Source: an uncultured Zetaproteobacteria bacterium
GTDB taxonomy: Bacteria > Pseudomonadota > Zetaproteobacteria > Mariprofundales > Mariprofundaceae
Length of the DNA: 5,066 nucleotides
Assembly (NCBI GenBank): GCA_913056285.1
Contig: CAJXNE010000149.1
Location: 1 to 5,066 of the forward strand
Reading direction: 5' to 3'
This document shows, in pieces, positions 4,904 to 5,066 of this stretch. The notes under the pieces are model-generated. The model saw only the letters and a program-made list of their open reading frames with translations. It was not told the DNA's origin and searched no databases. Position 1 is the stretch's first letter. Each line of letters begins with the position of its first letter. The translations under genes were made by a program, and so were the position numbers.

Positions 4904-5066
4904 TTACCATTCCCTGCTGTGTTGAACAGCGACGCAAGTCACGCTAGAACTACCCAACGATTGAGGAATGGCTATTTCGCTACGGCCAAACACGTGTGAA
5001 CAGGCCCTGGTTTCATGTTAAACTGATGGAGCTTGTGTTGCCCTGTTGCGCCCCTGTTGCTTCGAC
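4904..5066. other. Right-edge non-coding stretch
   Basis: No gene is visible. A weak 5-bp hairpin (GCTGT/ACAGC, about 4916-4930) has no T-tract, so no convincing terminator follows the operon and transcription may continue to the right. CCATTCC (4907-4913) and GGAATGG (4965-4971) form a widely spaced 7-nt inverted repeat of unclear meaning. Two near copies of CCCTGTTGC lie at 5041-5060. Confidence 0.5.
5027..5042 (+). promoter_or_regulatory. Possible sigma-54 promoter
   Basis: TGGAGC, 5 nt, TTGCC: the -24 GG and -12 GC are exactly spaced, and 8 of 10 bases of the TGGCAC-N5-TTGC core match. Only short sequence remains to the right, so a downstream gene cannot be seen. It is tempting as a target of the sigma-54 activator encoded in this window, but a chance match is quite possible. 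Confidence 0.3.

Noticed and set aside
4915..4931. Intrinsic terminator after the PilZ-like gene
   Set aside because: The GCTGT/ACAGC stem has only five pairs and no T-tract follows it.

Overview
The window reads as chromosomal DNA of a motile Gram-negative bacterium, most likely a member of the Pseudomonadota (proteobacteria). This rests on a sigma-54 response regulator of the flagellar FlrC/FleR/FleQ type, a near-consensus sigma-28 (FliA) promoter, and tightly packed cyclic-di-GMP genes. Composition looks even, with GC near one half by eye, and no transposase, integrase or phage gene is visible. I cannot assign a genus.

Layout. Positions 1-199 hold no gene but are filled with back-to-back stem-loops and two diverged copies of a direct repeat about 152-155 bp apart. 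Positions 216-244 form a rho-independent terminator for the leftward gene. Positions 250-1641 (minus strand) encode a complete REC / AAA+ / Fis-HTH sigma-54 activator with a GTG start. Positions 1642-2003 are a divergent regulatory region. It holds a leftward sigma-70-like promoter with an A-tract and a 25-bp dyad, and a rightward sigma-28 promoter at 1922-1948. Positions 2004-4903 form a tight rightward operon of four genes: an unrecognised 82-aa protein with a short FlgM-like motif, a stand-alone receiver protein, a REC-GAF-HD-GYP cyclic-di-GMP phosphodiesterase, and a PilZ-like protein without the usual RxxxR arginine motif. Gene junctions are 2 nt apart, overlap by 1 nt, and overlap by 8 nt. 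Positions 4904-5066 are non-coding, with a tentative sigma-54 promoter at the right edge.

How it may work together. FliA becomes active late in flagellar assembly, so the four-gene operon should be switched on when the flagellum is finished. The HD-GYP enzyme would then lower cyclic-di-GMP under control of its receiver, while the PilZ-like protein passes on the state to a motor or adhesion target. The divergent sigma-54 regulator would govern flagellar genes, probably outside this window. No histidine kinase is present, so all three receiver domains depend on partners encoded elsewhere. The most distinctive points are the operon itself, the atypical PilZ, a leader in which three mutually exclusive pairings involve the ribosome-binding site, and the multi-hairpin repeat at the left edge.
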